Part shown: positions 16,386-26,134 of the stretch, one piece after another
How the letters are laid out: every line of letters starts with the position of its first letter
Numbering within the stretch: position 1 is the first letter of the stretch
Assembly: GCA_963828415.1 (NCBI GenBank)
Contig: CAWHEI010000009.1
Span: 585,384 to 649,383, forward strand
DNA from: Sva-07 sp963828415
Lineage (GTDB): Bacteria > Actinomycetota > Acidimicrobiia > Acidimicrobiales > Ilumatobacteraceae
Direction of reading: 5' to 3'
DNA: 64,000 nt
Program-made: the position numbers and the translations under genes
The notes under the pieces: generated by a model
What the model saw: the letters and a program-made list of their open reading frames with translations, nothing else
The model's database searches: none
Told to the model about the DNA's origin: nothing

Positions 16386-17483
16386 TCAGCGTTTGGTGTT
16401 GCGGCGCCTGCGGGCGTGGCGCTCGAGGGCGAGGTCGACGAGACGGTCGATCAGGTCGCTGTAGGTCATCCCCGAATGGACCCAGAGCTTCGGGTACATC
16501 GATATCGGTGTGAAGCCGGGCATCGTGTTGACCTCGTTGCACAGGAAGCCGCGACCGTTGCCGTCGTCGTCCATCTCGTAGAAGAAGTCGACGCGGGCCA
16601 GTCCGTCGCACCGCAGCGCCCGAAACGTGTCGGTCGCCAGCGCTCGCACTCGCTCGACCTCGCGGTCGGGCAGCGGCGCCGGGATCAGGAGCTGGGCGCC
16701 GTCGGTGACGTACTTGTCCTCGTAGCTGTAGAACTCCTCACCGGGCACGATCTCGCCGGGCAGTGACGCTTCGGGCTCGACACCGCCGAGCACGGCGACC
16801 TCGATCTCGCGTCCGACGATGGCTTCCTCGACGACGATCATCTCGTCGTAGGTCAGCGCATGGTCGATCGCCTCGCGCAGCCCCTCGACGGTGGTTGCCT
16901 TCGACACGCCGACCGACGAGCCCATGTTGGCAGGCTTCACGAACACCGGCAGGCCGAGGTCGTCGACCAACTGCATCGGGAGGCCTGGCGTCATCTCGTG
17001 CTCGGCGAAGGCTCGGTAGCGAGCCTGGGGGATTCCCGCGGCGGTCAGCACCTGCTTGGCCATCGCCTTGTCCATCGCCACCGCCGAGCCGAGCACGCCG
17101 CTGCCGACGTAGGCGACGTTGGCGAGGTCGAGCATTCCCTGCACCGTGCCGTCCTCGCCCATCGGTCCGTGGAGAAGCGGCAGCACAACGGTGACCTCGT
17201 CGGACGACGACGCGTCGGCGAGCATCGGCGTCGGTGACACGTCGGTGCCCGCGGGGTTCAGGCGCCCCGGGATCGCGTGTGGACCTTCGATCAGCGCGTC
17301 GACCGCCTCATGGGCGAGCGCCCACTGGCCCTCGGTGGAGATCCCGACCGGCGTGATGCGGTACCGCTCGGGATCAGCGGCTCGCAGGACATGCGCCGCG
17401 GTGGTGCACGACACATCGTGTTCGGCCGATTCGCCACCGAACAACACCACGAGATGAATGCGCTCATGCGGCTCTGCGACCAT
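16386..17483 (-). CDS. ddl: D-alanine--D-alanine ligase
   Basis: 365 aa ATP-grasp enzyme that joins two D-Ala for peptidoglycan. Motifs are VVLFGGESAEHDVSCTTAAHV at the N-terminus, LPLLHGPMGEDGTVQGML, GLPVFVKPANMGSSVGVSKA, EEAIVGREIEVAVLG, and C-terminal LARVDFFYEM...FLCNEVNTMPGFTPISMYPKLW. Length and motif order match Ddl. It is divergent from murF with only 24 bp between the starts, so both steps of the D-Ala-D-Ala branch are adjacent. Confidence 0.95.
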   Translation of the reverse strand: MVAEPHERIHLVVLFGGESAEHDVSCTTAAHVLRAADPERYRITPVGISTEGQWALAHEAVDALIEGPHAIPGRLNPAGTDVSPTPMLADASSSDEVTVVLPLLHGPMGEDGTVQGMLDLANVAYVGSGVLGSAVAMDKAMAKQVLTAAGIPQARYRAFAEHEMTPGLPMQLVDDLGLPVFVKPANMGSSVGVSKATTVEGLREAIDHALTYDEMIVVEEAIVGREIEVAVLGGVEPEASLPGEIVPGEEFYSYEDKYVTDGAQLLIPAPLPDREVERVRALATDTFRALRCDGLARVDFFYEMDDDGNGRGFLCNEVNTMPGFTPISMYPKLWVHSGMTYSDLIDRLVDLALERHARRRRNTKR

Positions 17484-17507
17484 CGGCCCACGGTACCGTC
17501 GGCGCCT

Positions 17508-18807
17508 GTGAGGATTCGTGCATCCGAAGCCGCCGCCGGAATCGGTGGTCGACTGATCGGCCCCGACGTCGAGTTCGAGGGGGCATCGTTCGATTCGCGC
17601 TCAGCGCAGCCGGGTCAGCTGTTCGTGCCGATCGTCGCCGAACGCAACGGTCACGAGTTCATCGGCGCTGCCCGCGAGCGCGGTGCCACGGTGCATCTGA
17701 CGAGCGAACCCGACCCGTATCGACGCGACGGCACGGCGATCGAGGTGGCCGACACCGCCCAGGCGCTGCTGGCGCTTGCGCAGTGGGCGAGGCCCCGCCT
17801 CGACGCGCGGGTTGTCGGCGTGACCGGCAGTGTGGGCAAGACCTCAGCGAAGGACCTGATGGCTGCCGCATGCAGCGCAGGCCGGCGAACCACTGCGAAC
17901 GAACGCAGCTTCAACAACGAACAGGGTCTCCCGGTCACGATCCTCAACGCACCTGACGACACCGAGGTGTTGATCCTCGAGATGGGCATGCGCGGGTTCG
18001 GCCACATCAGCCAGTTGTGCGAGATCGCCCGCCCCGACATCGGCGTCGTCACCGTCGTCGGCCATGCCCACACCGAGTTGGTCGGCGGCCTCGACGGCGT
18101 CGCCATGGCCAAGGGCGAACTCGTCGCCGCGCTCCCCGCCACCGGGACCGCCGTGCTCAACGCAGACGACGAACGGGTTGCGGCGATGCGATCACGTACT
18201 CGTGCCGACGTGGTCACCTACGGGAGCATGCGGTGACGTACGGGTCAGTGACGTCGTCCTCGACGGGCAGGCGCGAGCAGCGTTCCGGGTCGAGACTCCC
18301 TGGGGAAGTGGCACGACGCAGCTCTCGATGCCCGGCGCACACATGGTCACCAACGCGGCGGCAGCGGTCGCTGTGGCCGGGGTCGTCGGCGTTGATCTCG
18401 AAGCCGTGTTGGCTGTACTCACGACGGCGACGGTCTCGGGCATGCGCATGGAGGTGCTCACCGCTCCGGGCGGGGCGACCATCGTCAACGACGCGTACAA
18501 CGCCAACCCGACCTCGATGATCGCGGCACTCGACGCGCTCGCGGCGATGGACGCCGACCGCCGGATCGCCGTGCTCGGTCGGATGGCAGAGCTCGACGAC
18601 CCGGAGGCCGGGCATCGTGAGGTCGCTGTCCACGCGCTCGAGCTCGATCTCGAACTCGTCGCGGTCGGTACCTCGGACTACGGCACGGAACCGTACGACG
18701 ACCCGGTCGCAGCGATCGGGAGGCTCGGGCCGAGGGACGTCGTGCTCGTCAAGGCCAGCCGATCCGCAGGGCTCGAACGGGTGGTCGCCCAACTCACAGG
18801 CGCGTGA
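17508..18807 (+). pseudogene. murF: UDP-N-acetylmuramoyl-tripeptide--D-alanyl-D-alanine ligase, one frameshift
   Basis: The first reading frame (GTG 17508 to TGA 18236) has the ATP-binding GVTGSVGKTSAKDL, NERSFNNEQGLPVTIL and LEMGMRGFGHI. The remainder continues in the next frame from about 18228 (GDVRVSDVVLDGQ, PGAHMVTNAAAAVAVAG, VNDAYNANPTSM) to the stop at 18807. A single inserted base near 18226-18230 explains it. MurF is essential, adding D-Ala-D-Ala to UDP-MurNAc-tripeptide, so a sequencing error is the likeliest cause. The rejoined length, about 433 aa, is normal. Confidence 0.88.
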
Positions 18808-18809
18808 TC

Positions 18810-18911
18810 TTGTGTCAGCGCCGAGCGCCGTCGCGGCACTTCGGGCTGACACAAACCGGATCGCAACGCTCTCTGTCAGCACGGAACGGTGAATCGTGCC
18901 TGTGTGCTGAC
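18810..18911. terminator. Two related hairpins between convergent murF and MFS genes
   Basis: Hairpin 1 has perfect 10-bp arms TTGTGTCAGC (18810-18819) and GCTGACACAA (18845-18854). Hairpin 2 has perfect 8-bp arms GTCAGCAC (18875-18882) and GTGCTGAC (18904-18911). Both share the GTCAGC/GCTGAC end. The 121-bp gap lies between two converging genes, the expected place for a bidirectional terminator, but no T-run is visible. Confidence 0.55.
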
Positions 18912-18928
18912 TCAAAGGTCGGGGCGAC

Positions 18929-20242
18929 TCAGAGCAGGCGGGTGGCGTTGGTCGGGGTGAACGGCTCGCCGCCGTCCTCGACCGGGAGGAAGGCCGACTC
19001 GGGCAGCCGTCGCAGGTCGACCCACCATGCGAGGAACAGGGCGACCACCGCACCGAAGCCGAGCACGGCGCGGGCGCCGATCCACTCGATCACGACACCG
19101 AACAGCAGGTTGCCGATCGGCACCGTGCCGCCGAACACCATGAACCACAGGGGCATCACGGTGGCGCGCTCGGTGTTCTTCATGTTCAGCTGGAACGTGG
19201 TGGTGATCGCCGTCGCGGTCATGAAGTAGAAGAACCCCAGGATGAACCCGACCGGGAAGGCCAGCTCTGGGCTTCGGATCTGCGAGAACAGGGCCAAGGC
19301 GACGGCGAAACCGGTGAACCCACGGACGATCAGCACCTTGCGGTCGATCGACGACAGGAACGTGCCGACCGACAGCGCGCCGAGGAAGGCGCCCGCACCC
19401 CACGTCGCGTACAGCCAGCGGTAGGTCGTGCTCGACGGTGCGATGTCGAAGTTCAGCCGGGCGACCGATGGGAACAGCCCGATGTACACGAGGCTGAAGA
19501 GCGAGAACAGGAACATGCCGAGCAGCAGCCGGTTCAGCACGAGGCGTTGCTTGGCCACCTTCAGCCCGACCGTGAGCGACCGGAATCCGCGGGCGGTGTT
19601 GCCGCTGCGGACGTCGGGCATCTTCACGATCAACAGTGCGCCGATGAAGAACAGGTACGTCGCTGCGTTGACGAGAAAGATGCTCGACACGCTCAACCCG
19701 GCCACAGCGAGGACGGCGGCGAGCACCGGCCCGACCACCCGGGTGCCGTTGATCATCGCCGAGTTCAGCGAGATCGCGCCGGGAAGGTCGCGACGATGCA
19801 CCAGCAACGGCATCGACGCTTGAAACGCCGGCGCATTGAGCGCGTTGGCGATGCCGATGCCGAGCTGTGCGATGAAGATGGTCCACAGTGCGGTCTCGGC
19901 GGCGACGAAGTACGCGATCGCGATCGTGAGCACGACCGACGCCGACTGCATGGTCAACTGCAGCTTCTGTTTCGACACGCGGTCGGCGAGCACGCCACCA
20001 GGGATCGACAACACCAGCAACGGCCCGAGCTGAGCGAACACCATCAGGCCGACGAGCGCCGGTCGACCCGTGCGGTCGTCGATGTAGGCGGGCAACGTGA
20101 AGTTCTGCATCCACGTGCCGATGTTCGACAGCGCGAGGCCGATGAAGATGATCCGGAACTTGCGGTACGAGAACGCGGCCCGGGCAGTGCCGGCCTTGTG
20201 CCCGTGGTCGGGCGGGGTGTCGATCTCGGTCGGGGCGGTCAT
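18929..20242 (-). CDS. MFS transporter (EntS/MFS_3-like exporter)
   Basis: 437 aa with about twelve hydrophobic segments, beginning after FSYRKFRIIFIGLALSNIGTWMQNFTLPAYI. The GGVLADRVSKQKL segment corresponds to the MFS cytoplasmic loop 2-3 motif. The pattern resembles the EntS/MFS_3 group of drug and siderophore exporters. No siderophore or drug-resistance gene is nearby, so the substrate is unknown. ATG 20242 chosen. Confidence 0.85.
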   Translation of the reverse strand: MTAPTEIDTPPDHGHKAGTARAAFSYRKFRIIFIGLALSNIGTWMQNFTLPAYIDDRTGRPALVGLMVFAQLGPLLVLSIPGGVLADRVSKQKLQLTMQSASVVLTIAIAYFVAAETALWTIFIAQLGIGIANALNAPAFQASMPLLVHRRDLPGAISLNSAMINGTRVVGPVLAAVLAVAGLSVSSIFLVNAATYLFFIGALLIVKMPDVRSGNTARGFRSLTVGLKVAKQRLVLNRLLLGMFLFSLFSLVYIGLFPSVARLNFDIAPSSTTYRWLYATWGAGAFLGALSVGTFLSSIDRKVLIVRGFTGFAVALALFSQIRSPELAFPVGFILGFFYFMTATAITTTFQLNMKNTERATVMPLWFMVFGGTVPIGNLLFGVVIEWIGARAVLGFGAVVALFLAWWVDLRRLPESAFLPVEDGGEPFTPTNATRLL

Positions 20243-20309
20243 GCAGCGGTGGGGAAACGGGGCGGAGTCGTCTTGACCCGCGGGTCAAGTTACCCGACCG
20301 ATCGGATCC

Positions 20310-21455
20310 TCAGCGGAACTGGCGGAAGCACGCCCGCAGGTCGTCGACGAAGAGCTCGGGGATCTCGAATGCGGCGAAGTGCCCGCCGCGGGGCTGCTCG
20401 TTCCAGTAGCGGATGTCCGTGAAAGTGTCTTCGACCCACCGCTGGACCGGCGGGAAGATCTCTTTCGGGTAGACCGTGAAGCCCGACGGAATGGTCACCG
20501 GAGCGGGCCGAGGCCCCCTGCCGAAGCTCTCCCAGTAGATCCGTGCCGACGATGCCCCGTTGCCGTTGATCCAGTACAACATCACGTTGTCGAGCATCTC
20601 GTCGCGCGTGAGCACGTTCTCCGGGTGGCCGTCGCAGTCGGTCCATGCCCAGAACTTCTCGAGGATCCACGCTGCCTGCGCAGCGGGCGAGTCGACGAGT
20701 CCGTAGCCGATCGATTGGGGCCGCGTCGACTGCTGCTTCGAGTACCCCGAGTCCCACTCGGCGTAGTACGTCATTCCGTCGATCGCTCGCTGTTCCTCCG
20801 GCGTCGGCTCCCCCTCGAGCTTCGGGCGGGCACCCATTGCGAGCGTGACGTGCACGGCGGCACAGTGGTCGACGTCGGTGCCGCCGATCACCGTGGTGAC
20901 AGCGGATCCCCAGTCGCCGCCCTGGGCGACGTAACGGTCGTAGCCGAGCGCAGCCATGAGGTCGGTGAACAGCGCACCGATCTTGTGGATTCCCCAGCCG
21001 GTTCTGGTCGGCTTTCCGGAGAACCCGAAACCGGGCAGCGATGGTGCGACGACGTGGAACGCGTCGGCGGCGTCGCCACCATGTTTCGTCGGATCCGTCA
21101 ACGGCTCGATCACCTTGTGGAACTCGACGATCGAGCCCGGCCACCCGTGGGTGATCAGCAACGGCATCGCATCGGGGTGCGGCGAGCGGACGTGTACGAA
21201 GTGCAACCCGGGATCACCCAACTCCTCGACCGGCATCGTGAACTGATCGAACCGGTTGAGCAGCGCTTCGCGAGCCCGCCAGTCGTACCCGTTCGTCCAG
21301 TACTCGCAGACCTCCCGCACGTAGGACAGCGGGGTGCCCTGCGACCAGTCGTCGACGAGTTCGCGTTCAGGCCAGCGCGTGTTGCGTAGTCGAGAACGCA
21401 GGTCGTCGAGCAACTCGTCGGAAACGGCGATCGTGAACGGCTGGATCGTGCTCAT
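20310..21455 (-). CDS. Epoxide hydrolase, EHN domain plus alpha/beta hydrolase
   Basis: 381 aa. The N-terminal EHN domain (residues about 5-110) includes IAVSDELLDDLRSRLRNTRWPERE and YWTNGYDWRAREALLNRFDQF. The hydrolase core has the oxyanion segment LITHGWPGSIVEF, the nucleophile elbow VAQGGDWGSAVTT (Asp nucleophile) and the catalytic His in QPRGGHFAAFEIPE. This matches microsomal-type epoxide hydrolases, which open epoxides to diols. Physiological substrate unknown. Confidence 0.9.
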   Translation of the reverse strand: MSTIQPFTIAVSDELLDDLRSRLRNTRWPERELVDDWSQGTPLSYVREVCEYWTNGYDWRAREALLNRFDQFTMPVEELGDPGLHFVHVRSPHPDAMPLLITHGWPGSIVEFHKVIEPLTDPTKHGGDAADAFHVVAPSLPGFGFSGKPTRTGWGIHKIGALFTDLMAALGYDRYVAQGGDWGSAVTTVIGGTDVDHCAAVHVTLAMGARPKLEGEPTPEEQRAIDGMTYYAEWDSGYSKQQSTRPQSIGYGLVDSPAAQAAWILEKFWAWTDCDGHPENVLTRDEMLDNVMLYWINGNGASSARIYWESFGRGPRPAPVTIPSGFTVYPKEIFPPVQRWVEDTFTDIRYWNEQPRGGHFAAFEIPELFVDDLRACFRQFR

Positions 21456-21491
21456 CGCGCGACCCTACGCCCACGTCCAGACCCCCCGACG

Positions 21492-21550
21492 AGCCCGAAA
21501 CATGCCTGGATGTGCGCGCTCAGCGCGACCGTCCAGGCATGTTTCGGGCT
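21492..21550. repeat. Perfect 19-bp inverted repeat (large hairpin)
   Basis: Arms AGCCCGAAACATGCCTGGA (21492-21510) and its exact reverse complement (21532-21550) flank a 21-nt loop that itself contains CGCG/CGCG. It lies between two co-directional minus-strand genes, and the right arm covers the last codons and stop region of the TIGR03084 gene (ends 21520). It could be a terminator, an mRNA-stabilising hairpin or a small mobile palindrome. Confidence 0.8.
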
Positions 21551-22329
21551 GGGGGCGGGCCGTCGGAAGCGGGGCCTGCGAAGAGTTGAGCCTTCTCCAT
21601 CCAGTCGCGAGCGGAGTCGCCGGTGACTACGAGGTCGGTGTCGTCGACGTGGCGTCGCTGCGTGGTCACGAGGCAGAAGTCGATCGCCGGCCCGACGATC
21701 GACTCGACTTCGATGTCGTCGGCCGGGTCGGGACCGAACGTCCACGTGTCGCCCGATGGCGAGGTGAGCTCGACGCGTACCGGGATGCTCGGGACGTCGA
21801 GGCCCCTGTTGAAGTACGTCCAACCGCGAGTGATGAAGCCGAGCTGGGCGATGTGTTGCAGCCGATCGGTCGGCTCGCGAGTTGCCCCGACGGCATCGAC
21901 GACGTCCTGGCCGTGTGCCCAGGCTTCCATCAGCCGCGCCGTGAGGAACGACTTCGATCCCATCGACGGTCCGTACCACGCGATCCGGGTGTCGTTGGCG
22001 AGTGTTGCCGCGGCAGACGCCAGCTCCTCGCGACCACAGCGCCAGGCCGCGAGCAGCTCGTCGGGCGACATCGCCCGGTACGGGCCGAGCGTCATGTCGT
22101 CGCCGCCCGAGTTGAGCAGGGCGTGCATCGCGTCCTGGAACGCGGCCGGATCGGTGATCGCGAGCGCGGCGTTGCGGTCGAAGTAGGTGAGGTGTCCGAT
22201 CTGATCGGCGATCGTCCACCCCGGGCTCGGCGTCGCCAGCTGCCACTGGTCGGCGTCGAGGTTGGCGACGATGTCGTCGAGAACCTGTTGTTCTGCGAGG
22301 AGATCAGCGAGTACGTCGGCTACGTCCAT
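21520..22329 (-). CDS. TIGR03084 family metal-binding protein (DinB/maleylpyruvate isomerase-like fold)
   Basis: 269 aa. DVLADLLAEQQVLDDIVANL and PSPGWTIADQIGHLTYFDRNA match the DinB-like four-helix domain, whose His residues (IGHL, and EAWAHGQDVVDAV) form a metal site. A smaller C-terminal domain follows. The family occurs in mycothiol-using actinobacteria and is thought to act in thiol-dependent reactions; the exact reaction is not known. The last residues ARNMPGRSR are encoded by one arm of the 19-bp inverted repeat, which may have replaced the original C-terminus. Confidence 0.82.
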   Translation of the reverse strand: MDVADVLADLLAEQQVLDDIVANLDADQWQLATPSPGWTIADQIGHLTYFDRNAALAITDPAAFQDAMHALLNSGGDDMTLGPYRAMSPDELLAAWRCGREELASAAATLANDTRIAWYGPSMGSKSFLTARLMEAWAHGQDVVDAVGATREPTDRLQHIAQLGFITRGWTYFNRGLDVPSIPVRVELTSPSGDTWTFGPDPADDIEVESIVGPAIDFCLVTTQRRHVDDTDLVVTGDSARDWMEKAQLFAGPASDGPPPARNMPGRSR

Positions 22330-22418
22330 GCTGAAGGTGTACCCGATCGGCGTGTTCGAGCGCGTCTCGGACGTTGCGCTTCGGAGCCGATCGAGGTCGC
22401 TCCACTACGGTGACCTTC

Positions 22419-24023
22419 GTGACCATCGGCACCGTGATCCGCAGTCGGCTCGACACACGATCGGCCGAGTACCAGGAGAATCTCGCAGCGATGCAACAGC
22501 TGTGGGACGGCGTCGCCGCTGAGCTGGCGAGCGTGCCGACGATCGGCGGGCAGCGCTACGTCGACCGCCACCGCAAGCGCGGCAAGATGCTGGTACGCGA
22601 ACGCATCGAGGCGCTGGTCGACCCCGACACGCCGTTCCTGGAACTGAGCCCGCTCGCCGGGTGGGGCACTCAGGATCCGGTCGGCGTCGGCAGCTGTACT
22701 GGCATCGGCATCGTCGAGGGCGTCGAGTGTGCGATCAGTGGCTCGGACATGACCTACCGAGGTGGTTCGGGCAACCCGACCACCTGGAAGAAGGGGTCGC
22801 GATTCCATGAGATCGCTCGTGAGAACCGCCTGCCCGTGATCGTGCTCAACGAGTCAGCGGGAGCGGATCTGCCCCGACAGGCCGACCTGTTCATCCAGGG
22901 CGGTGCAAGCTTCAAGGACCTGACCCAGCTGTCGAAGATGGGGATCCCGTCGATCACGATGGCGTTCGGGCCGAACACCGCCGGCGGTGCCTACACGCCG
23001 GGAATGAGCGACTACACCGTGTTCGTCAAAGAGCGCGGCACCGCGTATCTCGGCGGGCCGCCGTTGGTGAAGATGGCGATCGACGAGATCGTCGACGAGG
23101 AGACGCTCGGAGGTGCCGAGATGCACTCGCGCACGAGCGGGCTGTCGGACTACCTCGCCGTCGACGAGCTCGATGCGATCCGGATCACCCGCGGCATCGT
23201 GCGTCACCTGCGTTGGAACAAGCTCGGACCCGGGGCCACCGAACCCGACGATCCACCGCTGTACGACCCTGCCGAGCTGCTCGGCTGTGCGTCCGCCGAC
23301 GTCCGCATCCCGTTCGACATCCGTGAGGTGCTGGCCCGCTTGCTCGACGGCAGCCGGTTCGAGGAGTTCAAGCCGCTCTACGGCGACAAGCTCGTGTGCG
23401 GTTGGGGATCGATTCATGGCTTCCCGGTGGGCATTCTCGGCAACAACGGGATCCTGTTCTCGGAAGAGGCGTCGAAGGGTGCGCAGTTCATCCAGCTGTG
23501 CAACAAGCGCGACATCCCGCTGGCGTTCCTGCACAACATCACCGGGTTCATGGTCGGCTCGAAGGCCGAGCAGGGCGGCATCATCCGCAACGGGGCCAAG
23601 CTGATCAACGCCGTGTCGAACTCGACGGTGCCCCACTTCAACCTGATGGTCGGCGCCAGCTACGGGGCCGGCAACTACGGCATGGCCGGCAAGGCGTACA
23701 ACCCCAGGTTCATCTTCTCCTGGCCGAACCACCGGGTTGCAGTGATGGGCCCCAAGCAGCTCGCCGGCGTGATGGAGATCGTCGCCCGCAACGCTGCGGC
23801 AGGTCGGGGGATGGAGGTCGATGAGGAGGCGCTCGCCGCGCAGACCGCCGGCCTCGAAGCACAGATCGAACACGAGTCGACCGCGCTCTACTCGACGGGA
23901 CGGCTCTGGGACGACGGGATCATCCACCCCGCCGACAGCCGCACCGTGATGGGGATGGCGCTGTCGGCGGTGCACAGCAACGTCGTGCAGGGTGCGACCG
24001 AGTACGGCGTGTGGAGGCACTGA
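22419..24023 (+). CDS. Acyl-CoA carboxylase beta subunit (methylcrotonyl/geranyl-CoA type carboxyltransferase)
   Basis: 534 aa. Two carboxyltransferase halves: VIVLNESAGADLPRQADLFIQGG, FGPNTAGGAYTPGMSDYTVF, GPPLVKMAIDEIVDEETLGGAEMH, then ILGNNGILFSEEASKGAQFIQL, LAFLHNITGFMVGSKAEQGG and GASYGAGNYGMAGKAYNPRFIFSWPN. These features fit methylcrotonoyl-CoA and geranyl-CoA carboxylases better than propionyl-CoA carboxylases. It transfers carboxyl from biotin to a branched enoyl-CoA. Its TGA overlaps the alpha subunit ATG. GTG 22419 chosen; GTG 22410 is possible. Confidence 0.88.
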   Translation: MTIGTVIRSRLDTRSAEYQENLAAMQQLWDGVAAELASVPTIGGQRYVDRHRKRGKMLVRERIEALVDPDTPFLELSPLAGWGTQDPVGVGSCTGIGIVEGVECAISGSDMTYRGGSGNPTTWKKGSRFHEIARENRLPVIVLNESAGADLPRQADLFIQGGASFKDLTQLSKMGIPSITMAFGPNTAGGAYTPGMSDYTVFVKERGTAYLGGPPLVKMAIDEIVDEETLGGAEMHSRTSGLSDYLAVDELDAIRITRGIVRHLRWNKLGPGATEPDDPPLYDPAELLGCASADVRIPFDIREVLARLLDGSRFEEFKPLYGDKLVCGWGSIHGFPVGILGNNGILFSEEASKGAQFIQLCNKRDIPLAFLHNITGFMVGSKAEQGGIIRNGAKLINAVSNSTVPHFNLMVGASYGAGNYGMAGKAYNPRFIFSWPNHRVAVMGPKQLAGVMEIVARNAAAGRGMEVDEEALAAQTAGLEAQIEHESTALYSTGRLWDDGIIHPADSRTVMGMALSAVHSNVVQGATEYGVWRH

Positions 24024-26134
24024 TGAGCTCTCACCCAGACGCCATCTCCCGCTTGCTCATCGCCAACCGTGGCGAGATCGCCGTGCGCATCGCGCGGACG
24101 GCGCACCGCCTGGGCATTTCCACGGTCGGCGTGTACTCCGAGCCAGACGCCAACGCGTTGCACGTCGACTCGGTCGACATCGCGATCGCGCTCGGCGGCG
24201 CGACACCCGCGGAGTCGTATCTGCGTGGCGACGCGATCATCGCCGCGGCGCTCGCAACCGACGTCGACGCGATCCACCCCGGCTACGGCTTCCTGGCCGA
24301 GAACGCAGCGTTTGCGCAAGCCGTGATCGATGCCGGGTTGATCTGGGTCGGCCCGACGCCCGAGCAGGTCACGCTGTTGGGCGACAAGGTCGCTGCCAAG
24401 CGGGCGGCACTCGAGGCGGGAGTGCCGACCACGTCGATGATCGAGGTCGTCGACGGTCGGATCGCCGACCGAGCGACCGTCGGCTACCCGGCGCTCGTCA
24501 AAGCGGCCGCCGGCGGCGGTGGGCGCGGCATGCGCGTGGTGCGCGGCGCCGACGAACTCGACGACGCGGTGGCGGCAGCGTCACGCGAGGCGCTCGCAGC
24601 GTTCGGTGACGGTGCGGTGTTCATCGAGCCGTTCCTCGAACGGGGTCGACACGTCGAGGTGCAGGTGTTCGGCGACCGACACGGCAACGTCGTGCATCTG
24701 GGCGAACGCGAGTGCTCGATCCAACGTCGCAACCAGAAGGTGGTCGAGGAGTCGCCGTCGGCCGGCATCACGCCCGAGGTCCGAGCAGCGCTGTGCGACG
24801 GCGCGGTTGCGCTTGCGAAACACGTCGGTTACGAAGGTGCCGGCACCGTCGAGTTCATGGTCGGCGCCGACCAGACCATCACGTTCCTCGAGGTCAACAC
24901 CCGGCTCCAGGTGGAGCACCCGGTGACCGAGGCGGTGACCGGGCTCGACCTCGTCGAGCTCCAACTCCGTGTCGCCGCCGGCGAGGCCCTCCCGATCACC
25001 CAGCACGACGTGACGATCACCGGGCATGCGATCGAGGTACGTGTCGTCGCCGAAGATCCGGCCGCCGGCTGGATGCCGTCGACGGGTCGAATCGGGCGCT
25101 TCGAGGTGGGCGATGACGGGCCGGATGGCGTGCGCGTCGACACTGGCGTACGCGACGGAGCCGAGATCTCCTCCGACTACGACTCGCTCGTCGCCAAGGT
25201 GATCGCTCACGCACCGACCCGGGTCGAGGCGGCCCGCCAACTCGCTCGTGCGTTGCGAGGATCCCAGATCACGGGTATCCGGACGAACGTCGACTCGCTG
25301 GTGGCGATCCTCGGCGAGGCCGACTATCTCGCCGCCGACACTCCGACGGCATACCTCGACGAGCACCCCGACGTGCTCACTCCGATCGGACCGGCCGGAG
25401 ACGATCGGGTGGCCCTCCTGCTGGGAGCGGTCTTCGCACTGGAAGCAGAGCGACGTTCTTCCGACCGTGCGACGCCCTTCGCTCCATCGGGGTGGCGCAA
25501 TCTGCGTACGCAGGGGCAGCGCCAGGTCTGGCTGGAGCCGACCGGCGAGCATCTCCACGTCGAGTACGTGATGCGACCGGAGCGACTGGCCGGTGGATCG
25601 ACGCAATGGACGGCGTCGGCGTGGCTCGGGCCGTGGCCCGAACCTGACGACGAGGGAGTGCTGTCGGACGACGACCGCATCGAACGGCGCATCCGGCTGC
25701 TCGATCGACGCGCCGATGGTTCTGTCGGCCATCTCGCGATCGAGATCGACGGACGTCGCAGCGCGGTGAGCACCGAGATCGTGCATCACACGCTCGGGCT
25801 CGACGACGACGGCGTCGGTGCCGTGACGGTCCACACTCGCAGCGCCGCCGGTGCGGTGACGCTCACTCGTACGCCGCGCTTCGTGTTGCACGATGCGCAG
25901 GCCGAGGGCGGCGGCCCGATCTGTCCGCTGCCCGGCACGGTGATCGCCGTGCACGTCGCTGCGGGTGACGTCGTGGTCGATGGTCAGGTGCTGATGGTGG
26001 TCGAGGCGATGAAGATGGAGCACAAGATCCTTGCCGCCGGCGACGCCACCGTCAGCGAGGTGCGTTTCGCCGTCGGCGACCGCGTCGATCAGGGTGAGCT
26101 GCTCGTGGCGCTCGATCACGGAGACGACGCATGA
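24023..26134 (+). CDS. Acyl-CoA carboxylase alpha subunit (biotin carboxylase plus biotin carrier)
   Basis: 703 aa. The biotin carboxylase domain (residues about 10-450) has LLIANRGEIAVRIARTA, DAIHPGYGFLAENAAFA, VKAAAGGGGRGMRVV (ATP loop), GERECSIQRRNQKVVEESPS and FLEVNTRLQVEHPVTEAVTG. The C-terminal BCCP domain has VVEAMKMEHKI with the biotin lysine at about K664. With the overlapping beta subunit it forms an acyl-CoA carboxylase holoenzyme in the cytosol. It could also supply a biotin carboxylase partner for the orphan BCCP-CT fusion at 5631, but that is speculation. Confidence 0.93.
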   Translation: MSSHPDAISRLLIANRGEIAVRIARTAHRLGISTVGVYSEPDANALHVDSVDIAIALGGATPAESYLRGDAIIAAALATDVDAIHPGYGFLAENAAFAQAVIDAGLIWVGPTPEQVTLLGDKVAAKRAALEAGVPTTSMIEVVDGRIADRATVGYPALVKAAAGGGGRGMRVVRGADELDDAVAAASREALAAFGDGAVFIEPFLERGRHVEVQVFGDRHGNVVHLGERECSIQRRNQKVVEESPSAGITPEVRAALCDGAVALAKHVGYEGAGTVEFMVGADQTITFLEVNTRLQVEHPVTEAVTGLDLVELQLRVAAGEALPITQHDVTITGHAIEVRVVAEDPAAGWMPSTGRIGRFEVGDDGPDGVRVDTGVRDGAEISSDYDSLVAKVIAHAPTRVEAARQLARALRGSQITGIRTNVDSLVAILGEADYLAADTPTAYLDEHPDVLTPIGPAGDDRVALLLGAVFALEAERRSSDRATPFAPSGWRNLRTQGQRQVWLEPTGEHLHVEYVMRPERLAGGSTQWTASAWLGPWPEPDDEGVLSDDDRIERRIRLLDRRADGSVGHLAIEIDGRRSAVSTEIVHHTLGLDDDGVGAVTVHTRSAAGAVTLTRTPRFVLHDAQAEGGGPICPLPGTVIAVHVAAGDVVVDGQVLMVVEAMKMEHKILAAGDATVSEVRFAVGDRVDQGELLVALDHGDDA

